62,969 nucleotides of DNA from Clostridia bacterium (GCA_017547755.1 JAFYOX010000001.1:1-62969), one strand, 5' to 3'; numbered from the stretch's first letter, positions 1-9,133 are shown. Numbers and translations: made by a program. Notes: generated from the sequence alone by a model not told the origin.

Positions 1-137
1 CTGTCGCAAATTAGGGTAAAGTTTCCAATTGTTCAGTAACATATACAAAAAATCAAGTGTTAATCTTTCGAAATCAAATGATTTCTTGTGTATGTTGCCG
101 ATGAATTGGTTACGATTTCCTAATTTGCGACAGCCCC
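1..137. mobile_element. Small terminal-inverted-repeat element (MITE-like or IS remnant)
   Basis: Bases 1-15 (CTGTCGCAAATTAGG) are a perfect inverted repeat of bases 119-133, and the second copy is followed by CCCC. The roughly 100 bp between them are strikingly A+T-rich compared with the surrounding DNA and hold no credible gene. This is the form of a miniature inverted-repeat element or a collapsed insertion sequence. It ends about 20 bp past the stop codon of the adjacent isomerase gene. The element begins at the first base of the window, so its outer flank and any target duplication cannot be seen. Confidence 0.6.
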
Positions 138-152
138 TTTTGCGTTTTGCGT

Positions 153-1100
153 TTACAGAGCAAGGACTGCCGCTTCACGTTCGCGGAAATAGCGGTAGCT
201 GTCGAAGACCATGCGGTCGAGGATCGCCGGATCGACCTTGGAGTTTGCCATCGGATAGGGATCGGCACCCGCACCGAGCGGTTCGGGCGTGACCCAGGTG
301 GATTCCCAGGTGTTGTATCCCATCAGATACAGCGCCATGATGACGGTATCGAGATCCAGCGAACCGGTACCGAGCGTGCCGCGCGTGGTGTCGGCAAGAT
401 GGAGATTGGTCAGACGCTTGCCGCACTGGAGGATCGCTTCGCCGATGTGCGCTTCTTCCGTGAGCATATGGAACACGTCGCCGTTGATATGCTGTACGCC
501 GGGATGATTCAGTGCATCGATGTAGGCGTTTGCCTGCGCCACCCGGTTGACCACGGTGGTTTCCGCGGAACGGATCGGTTCGATCGCACAGCGTACGCCG
601 TACTTCACGAATTCGTCCGCGACGCGGGAGAGGGAATCCAGACTGCGTTCCCATTCGCTGTCGTCATATCTTACGGTGCGTCCGACCGCGCCGGGACAGA
701 CGAGAACGTATTTTCCGCCGACCGCTGCCGTGAATTCGGCTTCGCGGCGGATATAGTCGATCGCCGCCTGCCGCTGGATGGGACGGTTGGAGGACAGGTC
801 GTTGTCGGGAGAGTAGATGCCGCAGATGCCGCTGACCGCGAGACCGTATTCACCGAGAATGCGGTTGACGTCCGCCGCACGGTAACCGAGATCGGGACCG
901 TGATGGTTGCCGTGGAGTTCGATGTAAGGGATTCCGGCGTCACAGAGACGCTTTGCGGAAGTTTCCAGCGTTTCCAGACCGAAGCCCCAGTTGCTCCAGC
1001 TGAATCGGAGCGGCGCTGTGAAGCGTTCGGGATCCGCCGCTTTTGCGGCGAGAAAATCCGCACGGATGCGTTCGTTTTTCAGTTCGTAATTCTGTTTCAT
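153..1100 (-). CDS. Sugar phosphate isomerase/epimerase family protein (TIM barrel)
   Basis: A 315-residue AP-endonuclease-2-like TIM barrel, the family that includes xylose isomerase-like, tagatose/psicose 3-epimerase and inosose-handling enzymes. Typical metal-site segments are visible in order: IELHGNHHG, CAIEPIRS, HINGDVFHM, NLHLADTTRG and the terminal TWESTWV. These supply the Glu/His/Asp ligands expected for a divalent metal. There is no signal peptide, so it is cytoplasmic. It lies 30 bp downstream of a second isomerase-like gene on the same strand and is probably cotranscribed with it. The ribosome binding site is weak, and the start is fixed by the conserved N-terminal length. The substrate cannot be told from sequence. 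Confidence 0.85.
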   Translation of the reverse strand: MKQNYELKNERIRADFLAAKAADPERFTAPLRFSWSNWGFGLETLETSAKRLCDAGIPYIELHGNHHGPDLGYRAADVNRILGEYGLAVSGICGIYSPDNDLSSNRPIQRQAAIDYIRREAEFTAAVGGKYVLVCPGAVGRTVRYDDSEWERSLDSLSRVADEFVKYGVRCAIEPIRSAETTVVNRVAQANAYIDALNHPGVQHINGDVFHMLTEEAHIGEAILQCGKRLTNLHLADTTRGTLGTGSLDLDTVIMALYLMGYNTWESTWVTPEPLGAGADPYPMANSKVDPAILDRMVFDSYRYFREREAAVLAL

Positions 1101-1130
1101 GTAAAATACCCGCTTTCTTTCCGGAAAAGA

Positions 1131-1946
1131 TCAGCCGATCAGCTTCGACAGCAGTTCCTTGGCGTGACGGATGTCCGCGATCTGCTGTTCGCCGCTGATC
1201 TCGCGTTCGATGGTGATCGCACCGTCATAGCCGCGCTGCTTCAGATACTGGATGAGAACACCGAAATCCACCAGACCTTCGCCGAGCTTGGTTTCATGAC
1301 CGAGCGAGCGTCCGTCCGTGGGATAGAGACCGTCTTTCGCATGGACGTCACGGATGTACGGACCGAGGATGGACAGCGCGTCCATCGGGTTCGCTTTGCC
1401 GTAGAGAAGGAGGTTTGCGGGGTCGTAGTTGACGCCGAGGTTGTCCGTGCCGATGTCATCCATCACGCGCTTGAGCGTTACGGGCGTTTCCTGACCGGTT
1501 TCGAACAGGAACGCAACGCCCAGATTCTTTGCGTGGACGGCGATTTCGCGCAGAGCGTTCACGACCGCCTCATACTGCGGCAGATTGGGGTCTTCCGGCA
1601 GGAAGCCCGCGTGGGTCGCCATCTGGACAGCGCCCATCTTTGCGGCAAATTCCGCACCGCGCTTCAGATCTTCCACACGCTGTACACGGTATTCTTCGGG
1701 AACAAGTCCGAGCGTTTTCGGACCTTCATAGAAATTCCAGACACGCGGTCCCGACCATCCGCACCAGAACGTCGACAGGGTGATCCCCTTTTCCTGCAGC
1801 AGACGGCGGATGAGAGCTGCGTTTTCATCCGTGAACAGGTCGGTGTGCCAGCTCTGGATCTGACAGCAGTCGAATCCGAAATTCTGAACCTTGGTCAGTT
1901 CGTTTTCAATGTCTCCCGCGTGGCGCACGATCAATCCGATCTTCAT
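1131..1946 (-). CDS. Sugar phosphate isomerase/epimerase family protein (TIM barrel)
   Basis: A 271-residue TIM-barrel isomerase/epimerase. Recognisable metal-site strands include FETGQETP, GVNYDPANLL, RDVHAKDG, and the C-terminal AITIEREI with its catalytic-type Glu. The ATG at 1946 is preferred over a start 40 codons upstream because a GGGAGGT ribosome binding site sits just before it and the upstream residues look non-coding. It is first in a two-gene unit with the gene ending at 153. The promoter lies at 1996-2024, divergent from the rhamnosidase gene. It probably interconverts a free or phosphorylated sugar released by the neighbouring glycosidases, and the exact substrate is unknown. 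Confidence 0.85.
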   Translation of the reverse strand: MKIGLIVRHAGDIENELTKVQNFGFDCCQIQSWHTDLFTDENAALIRRLLQEKGITLSTFWCGWSGPRVWNFYEGPKTLGLVPEEYRVQRVEDLKRGAEFAAKMGAVQMATHAGFLPEDPNLPQYEAVVNALREIAVHAKNLGVAFLFETGQETPVTLKRVMDDIGTDNLGVNYDPANLLLYGKANPMDALSILGPYIRDVHAKDGLYPTDGRSLGHETKLGEGLVDFGVLIQYLKQRGYDGAITIEREISGEQQIADIRHAKELLSKLIG

Positions 1947-1995
1947 AAAAAATACCTCCCGGAACGATGATTTTTCCGTTATTCTTTCTGTTGCT

Positions 1996-2024
1996 ATTGT
2001 ACCATAAACCCTCCGCGTGTGCAA
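1996..2024 (-). promoter_or_regulatory. Sigma-A promoter for the isomerase pair
   Basis: On the minus strand TTGCAC, a 17-bp spacer and TACAAT. It reads into the start at 1946 and is divergent from the promoter at 2072-2100. Confidence 0.7.
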
Positions 2025-2071
2025 TATGTATTTTTCGTTTCCGCAAACGAAAGAAAAACATCGCACGGATA

Positions 2072-2100
2072 TTTCATTCTTCCGGAAAATGTGCTATAAT
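2072..2100 (+). promoter_or_regulatory. Promoter for the GH78-type rhamnosidase
   Basis: A perfect TATAAT at 2095-2100 with a poor -35 (TTTCAT) at 17 bp spacing. The spacer contains CTTCCGGA, and the same TTTCAT/CTTCCGGA arrangement recurs before the GH29-like gene at 22562. A poor -35 could mean that an activator is needed. Confidence 0.6.
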
Positions 2101-2136
2101 GGAAACAGCATTCAGAAATATAAAGGAGAATCAGCG

Positions 2137-4272
2137 ATGCAGTTTGAACCTTTGGAACAATGGATCTGGCTGCCGGAGGATCGTTATCCGGATCGTCAGA
2201 CTACGACGATCTCCAGTATGCACGGGGATCAGGGAAAGGACGGGCATTATACCGTCGTCCGCTGTGAAAAGACTTACGCACTCGGAAAGGCGATTCAGTC
2301 CGTCCATGTCCGCACGAGCGGTGACACCTTCTTCCGTCTGTATGTCAACGATGAAGACTGGGTCACCGGTCCGGCTTCCGTCGGCGGCGACTTTCTGCGG
2401 AACGAACGTGTCCGTCCGCAGCATTACGCGACGGAATTCGATATGGAGGAAGACTGTCCGGGATTTGCACAGGGACATATTCGTTTCAGCGCGACCGTGC
2501 GGATGCGTCCCACGCAGATGTTTGAATATTCGCAGGGACACGGCGGCTTCTTCCTGACCGCGCACGTCCGCTTTGCCGACGGTACGAAGACCGTTCTGCG
2601 CACGGATGAAGACTGGACGATCACCTGCCTGCCCGCCTATACGGGCGTCGGTACGTATGACGGAACGCTTCCGCCGGACGAGCCGGTTGCCGCAAAGCGC
2701 GTGACGAATCACTGGCACTGTCTGACCTCGCCGATCCCGTCCTGCACCGAATCCCGCATCCTGCCGGAAAACCGGAAAATCATCGTTCCCGCAGGGGAAA
2801 CCGTTGAAGCCGTCCTGCCGCTCGGAATGATCTATACGGGCTATCCGTGGGTGCGCGCGAAAACACAGGGAATCCTCCGCGTGGAACTGTACTGCGCGGA
2901 AACCGACGAAGCCGGTTCCAGAGAAAAGTATACCTTCGCTCATGACGATGTTTACATGAGCACATATATGCACAGTGCCGGCAAGCTCCGCGTGAAGGCG
3001 GTCAACGAAGGCGATACGGACGCCGAACTGACCGTTGCGTTCGATCCGTCGTGTTATCCCGTGAAAGTGCAGGCGAAGACCACCACCTCCGACGATGACC
3101 TCAACCTCGTCCTTGATGTCTGCGCGCACACGCTGAAATACTGCCGTCAGACCCTCCATCTCGACAGCGGACGCCACTGCGAACCGATGGCGTGTACCGG
3201 CGACTACTATATCGAATCCCTGATGACCGCGTTCACCTTCGGCGATCTGCGCCTTGCCGCATTCGACGTGCGCCGTACCGCGCAGCTCCTGCGCTACAAC
3301 GACGGACGGATGTTCCACACGACCTATTCGCTCATCTGGGTGCAGATGCTGTGGGATGTCTTCATGCTGACCGGCGAACGTGAACTGCTTGCCGACTGCG
3401 AAGAAGCGCTCATCATGCTTCTCGAACGGTTTGAAACCTACCTCGGTGACAACGGCATTATTGAAAATCCGCCGGACTATATGTTCATCGACTGGCTGTT
3501 CCCGGACGAAATCTCCACGCACCATCCGCCGAAGGCGCTCGGTCAGACCTGTCTGAACCTCTACTATTACGGCGCGCTCCGCACGGCGGCGAAAATTTAC
3601 GATATGCTCGGCGAATCCGCGATGTCTGCGAAAATGACCGCCTGCGCGGACGAAATCCAGCCGAAGATCATCGATCTTCTGTACGATCCGGAACGCGGAC
3701 TGTTCTTCGAAGGTCTGAATACGCCCACGCCGGAACATCTGCTGTACCAGTATATGCCGCAGAACGTGGACAAGCGGTATTACCGGAAGCACGCGAATAT
3801 CCTCGCGGCGTACTTTGGCATCATGGACAAGCCGACCTGTCAGTCGATCCTCGAACAGGTCATGACCGACAGCTCCCTCGGCGAAGTCCAGCCGTATTTC
3901 GCGCACTTCCTGCTCGAAGCGATCTGCCGGAACGGACTGCGTGACAAGTATACCCTGCAGATCCTCGAAAACTGGAAAGAACCCGTCAGAGAATGCCCGT
4001 ACGGTCTGGCGGAAGGCTTCATCAAGCCGGAACCGACGTACAGCTTCGACCACAGCCATGCATGGGGCGGCACACCAGCGTACGCGCTTCCGCTCGCGCT
4101 GACCGGCATCGAACTTCTCGAACCCGGTTATAAGAAGATCCGCTTTGCTCCGTCGCTTCTCGGTCTGACACAGGCGGACGTACAGATCCCCACGCCGTAC
4201 GGCATGATCACGGTACGTCAGGAAGCGGGAAAAGACCCGGTGATCGACGTTCCGGACGGAATCGAATATTGA
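2137..4272 (+). CDS. GH78-type alpha-L-rhamnosidase (six-hairpin glycosidase)
   Basis: A 711-residue protein with an N-terminal beta-sandwich region (about 1-290) and a catalytic (alpha/alpha)6 barrel. The GH78 signature region appears as LDSGRHCEPMACTGD; the Glu at about 349 aligns with the family's catalytic Glu in the RDERLGWTGD-type motif, though several neighbours differ. SHAWGGTPAY and the closing PGYKKIRFAPSL block are also GH78-like. Expected activity is release of alpha-L-rhamnose from plant glycosides or pectic oligosaccharides. There is no signal peptide, so it is likely cytoplasmic. The ATG at 2137 follows AAAGGAG by a normal spacing, and in-frame upstream starts lack a binding site. 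The divergent motif leaves some doubt about the exact sugar. Confidence 0.82.
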   Translation: MQFEPLEQWIWLPEDRYPDRQTTTISSMHGDQGKDGHYTVVRCEKTYALGKAIQSVHVRTSGDTFFRLYVNDEDWVTGPASVGGDFLRNERVRPQHYATEFDMEEDCPGFAQGHIRFSATVRMRPTQMFEYSQGHGGFFLTAHVRFADGTKTVLRTDEDWTITCLPAYTGVGTYDGTLPPDEPVAAKRVTNHWHCLTSPIPSCTESRILPENRKIIVPAGETVEAVLPLGMIYTGYPWVRAKTQGILRVELYCAETDEAGSREKYTFAHDDVYMSTYMHSAGKLRVKAVNEGDTDAELTVAFDPSCYPVKVQAKTTTSDDDLNLVLDVCAHTLKYCRQTLHLDSGRHCEPMACTGDYYIESLMTAFTFGDLRLAAFDVRRTAQLLRYNDGRMFHTTYSLIWVQMLWDVFMLTGERELLADCEEALIMLLERFETYLGDNGIIENPPDYMFIDWLFPDEISTHHPPKALGQTCLNLYYYGALRTAAKIYDMLGESAMSAKMTACADEIQPKIIDLLYDPERGLFFEGLNTPTPEHLLYQYMPQNVDKRYYRKHANILAAYFGIMDKPTCQSILEQVMTDSSLGEVQPYFAHFLLEAICRNGLRDKYTLQILENWKEPVRECPYGLAEGFIKPEPTYSFDHSHAWGGTPAYALPLALTGIELLEPGYKKIRFAPSLLGLTQADVQIPTPYGMITVRQEAGKDPVIDVPDGIEY

Positions 4273-4280
4273 ATCCAATG

Positions 4281-4312
4281 AAAAAAACGCTGTGCATGCC
4301 ACAGCGTTTTTT
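4281..4312. terminator. Bidirectional terminator between convergent genes
   Basis: The stem AACGCTGTG/CACAGCGTT is flanked by A and T runs on both sides. It serves the rhamnosidase on plus and the GH20 gene on minus. Confidence 0.85.
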
Positions 4313-4345
4313 CTGCAAGTTGTGATTTTTTCTGTACCCGGCAGG

Positions 4346-6232
4346 TCAGTGCTTTTTGACCTTGATAAAACTGCGGGATATGCCCGACTTGTTTTGCACA
4401 GCTTCCGTTTCCGGAACTTGTACAGGAACCTCCGGCGTTTCCGGCTGGATTTCCTGTACGGCAGGAGCCGGCGGCATCTTTTCCGAAGCATCCAGGGCAC
4501 TGCCGCACTTCTGAACAAGCAGTTCGAATTCGGTATAGGAATGACGGAGACTGTAATCCGTATCCCACGCCTTGACGGCGTGCGCACGAAGCATCGGCAG
4601 AACTTCCGCCATCACTTCCGCTTCCGTCTTCAGATCCGGATGATCGCACCAGATCGCAAACGAACTGCCGAGAACGGCGGGATTTCCGGCGGTCGTGTTG
4701 GTCACGGCGGCAGGATCGGTGTTGTCCGGATCAAAAATATACGGGTTCCATTCCGTGTAGATCACTTCCGGCGAAGCCTTCACGAAGAGTTCGCGGTTTC
4801 CGGAGAAGTAATTGAACGTCAGCGCGTAATAGTTGTAATCGCAGAGGATGTTGTAGACTTCGTAGCCGGCATCGATGTAGTCCTTCACCGTGTTCGCACC
4901 GGTGGTCCAGAACCAGATGTCAATGTTTTTGTTCAGTTCGACCACCTGCTTCCAGCCGGTATCCGCCGAGCGGAGCGCATCGTCGTTCCACATCCGGACG
5001 GAGGTGTATCCCAGACCGGTGACGAGATCGTACAGATCGTTCATGTAGTACATGAAGGCGTCATACGCCACGGCATCGGCATAATTCGCACGTCCTTCCG
5101 CCTTTGCACGGTTCTGAGCGTAGGTTTTCCAGTGGTCGAGCTGCTGCCATTTCGGGACTCTCCAGTCGATCGAATTGCCCCAGCCGAGGAGTTCATCCCC
5201 GCCGATGTCGAATTTCGTACAGCCGAGGGACCGGAAGAGGATCGCGTATTCCTCGATCAGACTCTGCACGAATGCGGCGGCGGTTTCATTGGAAATGTCG
5301 ACCCCGAGGGAATATGCACGGTTGCGTGTCCCCTGAACGATGGCGGTCTGTCCGTTGTAGTGGAAGTAATTCCCGATGACGGTGCCTGCCTTCGCGGTAT
5401 AGACTTTGCCGCGGAAGGTGAACGAATAATCGTTCGCCGCGCACTGTTCGTTGAATTTCTTGACGAGATAGTTGACGTGTCCGGGCGAATCGAGGGAAGG
5501 AATGATTTCCACATGATAAAGTTCCGCGTATTTCACGATTTCCGCGATGTCTTCGTACGTCAGGACACGGGAATCGGTGACGGCTTCCGCCTGTGTGCCG
5601 AGCATGCCGTCACGTCCGGCGAGCCAGGGATAGAGCTTGCTTTCGATACCGAAGCCCATTTCCTCGGAAAAATGCAGTACCAGCGTGTTCATGTTTGCCC
5701 ATGATAATTCACGGATCATCTGTTTGATCCAGTCGACGGTATAGTATTTCCGTCCGCAGTCGAGGGAAAGACCGCGTTCGGCAACGTCGGGAGAGGATTG
5801 TACTGCGGTGACGGTACCGCTTGCGAGAAGCTGACGGATGAGAGCGCGGCATCCGTAGAAAAGCCCGTCCGCGTCCGACGCGGCGATCGTGACGCATCCG
5901 CCCGAGAGGGAAATGCGGTATCCTTCCGCCGGGAGTGCATGAGCGGTGTCCAGGGAGAGAAGAATATCTCCGTATCCGGCAGTATCTGCGGCACCGTACC
6001 GGATGGACGGAGCGCTGCCGGTCACTTTTTCTGCGAGTTCCGCGGCAAACAGCCGGATCTGGGTCACGAGAGCTTCCTCCGGTGTTCCGGAAACGAAGAC
6101 GATCTCCGTTTCCGGTCCGGGACTCCAGACATTGTCCGCGGTGACGGGAAGTATGGAAGAGAACAAGAGCGCGATGGTCAGCAGGACGGCGGAAAAGTTC
6201 CGGCGCCGTCTGCGGTCGAATGAAATCAGCAT
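4346..6232 (-). CDS. Secreted GH20 beta-N-acetylhexosaminidase-like protein
   Basis: A 628-residue protein with an N-terminal signal peptide (basic run, then AVLLTIALLFSSILPV), a GH20b-type domain up to about 165 and a GH20 TIM barrel. FDIGGDELLG carries the family Asp-Glu pair at about 346-347, which in GH20 orients the substrate N-acetyl group and protonates the leaving group. IIPSLDSPGH is another typical block. A Pro/Glu-rich tail of about 50 residues ends in a basic stretch, with no cell-wall sorting signal seen. It should act outside the membrane on beta-linked GlcNAc or GalNAc termini. The start at 6232 places the signal peptide correctly; earlier ATGs lack a binding site. It is one of very few exported enzymes in this window. 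Confidence 0.82.
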   Translation of the reverse strand: MLISFDRRRRRNFSAVLLTIALLFSSILPVTADNVWSPGPETEIVFVSGTPEEALVTQIRLFAAELAEKVTGSAPSIRYGAADTAGYGDILLSLDTAHALPAEGYRISLSGGCVTIAASDADGLFYGCRALIRQLLASGTVTAVQSSPDVAERGLSLDCGRKYYTVDWIKQMIRELSWANMNTLVLHFSEEMGFGIESKLYPWLAGRDGMLGTQAEAVTDSRVLTYEDIAEIVKYAELYHVEIIPSLDSPGHVNYLVKKFNEQCAANDYSFTFRGKVYTAKAGTVIGNYFHYNGQTAIVQGTRNRAYSLGVDISNETAAAFVQSLIEEYAILFRSLGCTKFDIGGDELLGWGNSIDWRVPKWQQLDHWKTYAQNRAKAEGRANYADAVAYDAFMYYMNDLYDLVTGLGYTSVRMWNDDALRSADTGWKQVVELNKNIDIWFWTTGANTVKDYIDAGYEVYNILCDYNYYALTFNYFSGNRELFVKASPEVIYTEWNPYIFDPDNTDPAAVTNTTAGNPAVLGSSFAIWCDHPDLKTEAEVMAEVLPMLRAHAVKAWDTDYSLRHSYTEFELLVQKCGSALDASEKMPPAPAVQEIQPETPEVPVQVPETEAVQNKSGISRSFIKVKKH

Positions 6233-6269
6233 GTTTTTTCGCCTTTCAAATGAGGATTGCATATAGTTA

Positions 6270-6298
6270 ACTTTAACAGAAAACACCGAAAAAGTCAA
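6270..6298 (-). promoter_or_regulatory. Probable promoter for the GH20 gene with overlapping inverted repeat
   Basis: On minus, TTGACT, 17 bp and a poor -10 TAAAGT. An imperfect palindrome GTTAACTTTAAC (6266-6277) overlaps the -10 and could be an operator. The weak -10 lowers confidence. Confidence 0.45.
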
Positions 6299-6328
6299 GA
6301 GGAACTCCTCCGATCTCACGGAAATGAA

Positions 6329-6357
6329 TTGACAGAAAAATAATTTGGTGGTATACT
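6329..6357 (+). promoter_or_regulatory. Strong sigma-A promoter for glutamine synthetase
   Basis: A consensus TTGACA, exactly 17 bp, then TATACT, followed by a leader of about 55 bases to the start codon. Confidence 0.85.
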
Positions 6358-6414
6358 ATTATCAGAAAAAATCGGCGGCAGAACTGCCGTAATATCAAGA
6401 ACGGAGAAATTCAA

Positions 6415-7839
6415 ATGGCAAAGAGCGTACAGGACATCCTGAATCTGATTCAGGAAAACGACATCAAAATGATCGACTTTAAGATGGTGGACATCAACGG
6501 TCAGTTCCGTCATGTAACCATCCCCGCAGAACATTTTTCCGAAGAAACCCTCAAGGACGGCATCGGCTTTGACGCTTCCAACTACGGTTATGCCGTTGTT
6601 GAAAAGAGCGACATGGTCTTCATTCCCGACCCGGATACCGCAGTAATGGACCCCTTCTGCGATATTCCCACGCTTTCCATGACCGGGAACGCAATGATCA
6701 TCGATAATCCGGAAAACCGCCCGCTCGCTCAGTACCCCCGCAACATCGTTCTCGCAGCAGAACAGTTCATGAAGGATACCGGCATCGCGGACACCATGCT
6801 GATCCTCCCCGAATTCGAATTCCACCTCTTCGACCAGGTCGGCTGGTCCGTACAGGCAAACGATATCAGCATGCAGATCGACGTCAACCAGTCCTACTGG
6901 AACAGCGACTGCGAAGGCCGCGGCGTTGTCGTTCCGAAGCAGAAGAACTACCACATCGCAAAGCCGTTCGACACCACGTTCGAATGCCGCAGCGAAATGT
7001 GCATGCTCATGGAACAGGCAGGTATCCCGATCAAGTATCATCATCCCGAAGTCGGCGCGTCCGGTCAGTTCGAAATCGAACCCCAGCTCGGCCAGATGTC
7101 CAAGATGGCAGACGCCAGCATGATGATCAAGTATATCATCCGCAATACCGCGCTCAAGCACGGCAAGACCGCTACCCTGATGCCGAAGCCCGTATACGGC
7201 GAAGCCGGCAACGGTATGCACGTTCACATGCTCCTTCTCAAGGACGGCGAACCGGTATTCTCCGATGACAACGGCTACTCCCACCTCAGCGAAACCGCGC
7301 ACTACTTCATGGGCGGTCTGCTGAAGCACATCGCGTCCCTCTGCGCGATCACCAACCCCAGCACCAACTCCTTCAAGCGTCTCGTTCCCGGCTTCGAAGC
7401 TCCGGTTACCGTCGGCTACGCAACATCCAACCGCAGTGCCGTTATCCGTATTCCCGCATACGCGAAGACCCCGAACCTCCGCCGCTTCGAACTCCGTAAT
7501 CCCGACGCAACCTGCAATCCGTACTTCTGCTACGCGGCTCTCCTGATGGCAGGTCTCGACGGTGTCATCAACAAGATCGACCCGCACGCAAACGGATGGG
7601 GTCCGTACGACGTGAACCTCTACAACCTCCCCGAAGAAGAAAAGAAGAAGCTCAAGGGTCTGCCCACCTCTCTCGACGCTGCGCTTGACGCTCTCGAAGC
7701 GGACAACGACTACCTCACCGCAGGCGGCGTATTCCCGAAGGAACTCATCGCAAACTTCATCAAGACCAAGAGAGAAGAATGCCGTCAGATCGCAGCGATC
7801 CCGCATCCGGCAGAATTCGAACGCTACTACAACCTGTAA
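6415..7839 (+). CDS. glnA: Glutamine synthetase, type I (beta-like)
   Basis: Makes glutamine from glutamate, ammonia and ATP in the cytoplasm and is the core step of ammonia assimilation. Its 474 residues are full length for a dodecameric GSI subunit. Signature blocks include LPEFEFHLF, QFEIEPQ, GNGMHVHM, NSFKRLVPGFEAP and the C-terminal RIPAYAKTPNLRRFELR. Near the C-terminus NLYNLPEEE resembles the NLYDLPPEE loop whose Tyr is adenylylated in the GSI-beta of enteric bacteria, and the rest of the tail also looks beta-type rather than like the Bacillus GSI-alpha. Lysine codons are almost all AAG, consistent with high expression. It is monocistronic between its own promoter and a terminator. Confidence 0.95.
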   Translation: MAKSVQDILNLIQENDIKMIDFKMVDINGQFRHVTIPAEHFSEETLKDGIGFDASNYGYAVVEKSDMVFIPDPDTAVMDPFCDIPTLSMTGNAMIIDNPENRPLAQYPRNIVLAAEQFMKDTGIADTMLILPEFEFHLFDQVGWSVQANDISMQIDVNQSYWNSDCEGRGVVVPKQKNYHIAKPFDTTFECRSEMCMLMEQAGIPIKYHHPEVGASGQFEIEPQLGQMSKMADASMMIKYIIRNTALKHGKTATLMPKPVYGEAGNGMHVHMLLLKDGEPVFSDDNGYSHLSETAHYFMGGLLKHIASLCAITNPSTNSFKRLVPGFEAPVTVGYATSNRSAVIRIPAYAKTPNLRRFELRNPDATCNPYFCYAALLMAGLDGVINKIDPHANGWGPYDVNLYNLPEEEKKKLKGLPTSLDAALDALEADNDYLTAGGVFPKELIANFIKTKREECRQIAAIPHPAEFERYYNL

Positions 7840-7856
7840 TTTCCTGTCAGAAACAG

Positions 7857-7892
7857 AGAATCCTCCGTACAGAAATGTACGGAGGATTTTTG
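7857..7892. terminator. Bidirectional terminator, glnA / CE15-like gene
   Basis: A perfect 12-bp stem (AATCCTCCGTAC and its complement) with a six-base loop and T runs on both strands. Confidence 0.88.
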
Positions 7893-7904
7893 CGTTCTGC
7901 GGGA

Positions 7905-9011
7905 TCAGCGTCCGAGCTTCCGGTCGAGGAAACGGAGGTAGGCATTCCAGTCCTCGCGGGACAGAAAATGTTCCCCGGCACGCAGATGATAGCCGATATT
8001 GCCGTCCTGCCATGCGTCTCCGGGCTCCGGCAGCCGGTCAGGAGTGACAAGCCCCGGATAACCGAGCAGTTCCCATGCCTGCGACGCCCAGAGAGACGTC
8101 AGAAATTCCGATTTCGGATCGGCTCCGGTGTCTTCCGCCGCCGAACCGACGCACAGATACCGCGGCGCGATCAATGCGAGCAGATATGCCTGATCGTACG
8201 GCTTTTCGTCTTCTTTTTCGTCGGTGTATTTCTTGAAGTTTTCGCAGTACCAGTCCCAGCTTCCGCAGCGCAGGAAATCGCGGACCCGTTCGCCTTCGCC
8301 GTGCTTTGACGTTGCCGCACCGCCGTAGCCGGAATTGTTCGAGATCGCTGCAAAGAAGCGTTCGTCCTGTGCCGCCGCCCAGAGTGCGGTCTTGCCGAGT
8401 CGGGAATGCCCGATCACGGCGGTATGCGCTGCGTCGATGTCCTCGCGGGTCAGGAGATAATCGAGAATACGGCTGGCACCGTATGCCCACATCCCGATTT
8501 TTCCCCATTCTTCGGGTTCCCGGTCGATGGTCGTTCCGAAATGTGCGGCAATGCCGTCGGAATAGTCGCCGGAGAGATTGTCGTTGACCATATCTTTGTA
8601 GCAGACGACCGCCAGAGCGTATCCGGCATCGGTGATCTCTTCCACGGGAACGTACCGGTCGGGCAGATCGGGACGGAACGCCAGATGCAGAAGGACGGGC
8701 GGTTTTTCGACCGGTTTCGGGATCGCCAGGACAAACGGGAAGGAACAGACGCCGTGCTCCGTTTCAAACGACAGCATGAGCCGTTCCTGCCGGACTTTTC
8801 CGGCGTAAGAGTTGGTGAATTCCCGCGATTCCGGCAGAGGTTGTGCCCATACTTTGAACGGAGACGGCGGAGTATGACCGTAGGAATCTTTTTCGAGGGC
8901 TTCCCGCATTTCCAGGCGGCGTTTTTCCCAGGTTTCGGGCGTGACGGCGGAACCGTCGCTGTGTGTCAGGATCGGCAGAAGATCCCGTTCTTTCAGAAGT
9001 TCGCGCAGCAT
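7905..9011 (-). CDS. CE15-like alpha/beta hydrolase (glucuronoyl esterase-type)
   Basis: A 368-residue alpha/beta hydrolase. IGHSRLGK matches the CE15 nucleophile elbow (usually GCSRxGK), placing the Ser at about 203, and the late RAGEHFLSREDW segment supplies the His at about 348. Family members cleave the ester between 4-O-methyl-glucuronic acid and lignin or other alcohols. The oxyanion-hole Cys of the classical motif is His here, so specificity may differ. No signal peptide is seen, which is unusual for an enzyme of lignocellulose. A consensus promoter lies on the minus strand at 9046-9075, and the ribosome binding site AGGAGG is strong. Confidence 0.75.
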   Translation of the reverse strand: MLRELLKERDLLPILTHSDGSAVTPETWEKRRLEMREALEKDSYGHTPPSPFKVWAQPLPESREFTNSYAGKVRQERLMLSFETEHGVCSFPFVLAIPKPVEKPPVLLHLAFRPDLPDRYVPVEEITDAGYALAVVCYKDMVNDNLSGDYSDGIAAHFGTTIDREPEEWGKIGMWAYGASRILDYLLTREDIDAAHTAVIGHSRLGKTALWAAAQDERFFAAISNNSGYGGAATSKHGEGERVRDFLRCGSWDWYCENFKKYTDEKEDEKPYDQAYLLALIAPRYLCVGSAAEDTGADPKSEFLTSLWASQAWELLGYPGLVTPDRLPEPGDAWQDGNIGYHLRAGEHFLSREDWNAYLRFLDRKLGR

Positions 9012-9045
9012 ACAGACCTCCTGTGAGAGAGTGATTGTTATGAAA

Positions 9046-9075
9046 ATTATAGCATCCGCCGCCGGACGCTGTCAA
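9046..9075 (-). promoter_or_regulatory. Sigma-A promoter for the CE15-like gene
   Basis: TTGACA, 18 bp, TATAAT on the minus strand. It is divergent from the promoter at 9105-9133. Confidence 0.82.
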
Positions 9076-9104
9076 GCATTCCGCGTCTTTTTCTCCGGAA
9101 CCGA

Positions 9105-9133
9105 TTGTACGGACGGCGGAAATATGGTATAAT
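9105..9133 (+). promoter_or_regulatory. Promoter for the sialidase-fold gene at 9214
   Basis: TTGTAC, 17 bp, TATAAT. The spacer and -10 (GGCGGAAATATGG then TATAAT) are almost identical to those at 29237-29266. Confidence 0.72.

Noticed and set aside
2131-4587. An 818-codon minus-strand frame over the rhamnosidase gene
   Set aside because: Same reason: the plus-strand protein has GH78 motifs and a ribosome binding site, while the opposing frame crosses the terminator and has no motif.
6233-6414. Possible glnA riboswitch or other structured RNA in the GH20-glnA gap
   Set aside because: The leader after the promoter is about 55 bases and I see no conserved structure; the gap is explained by two divergent promoters.
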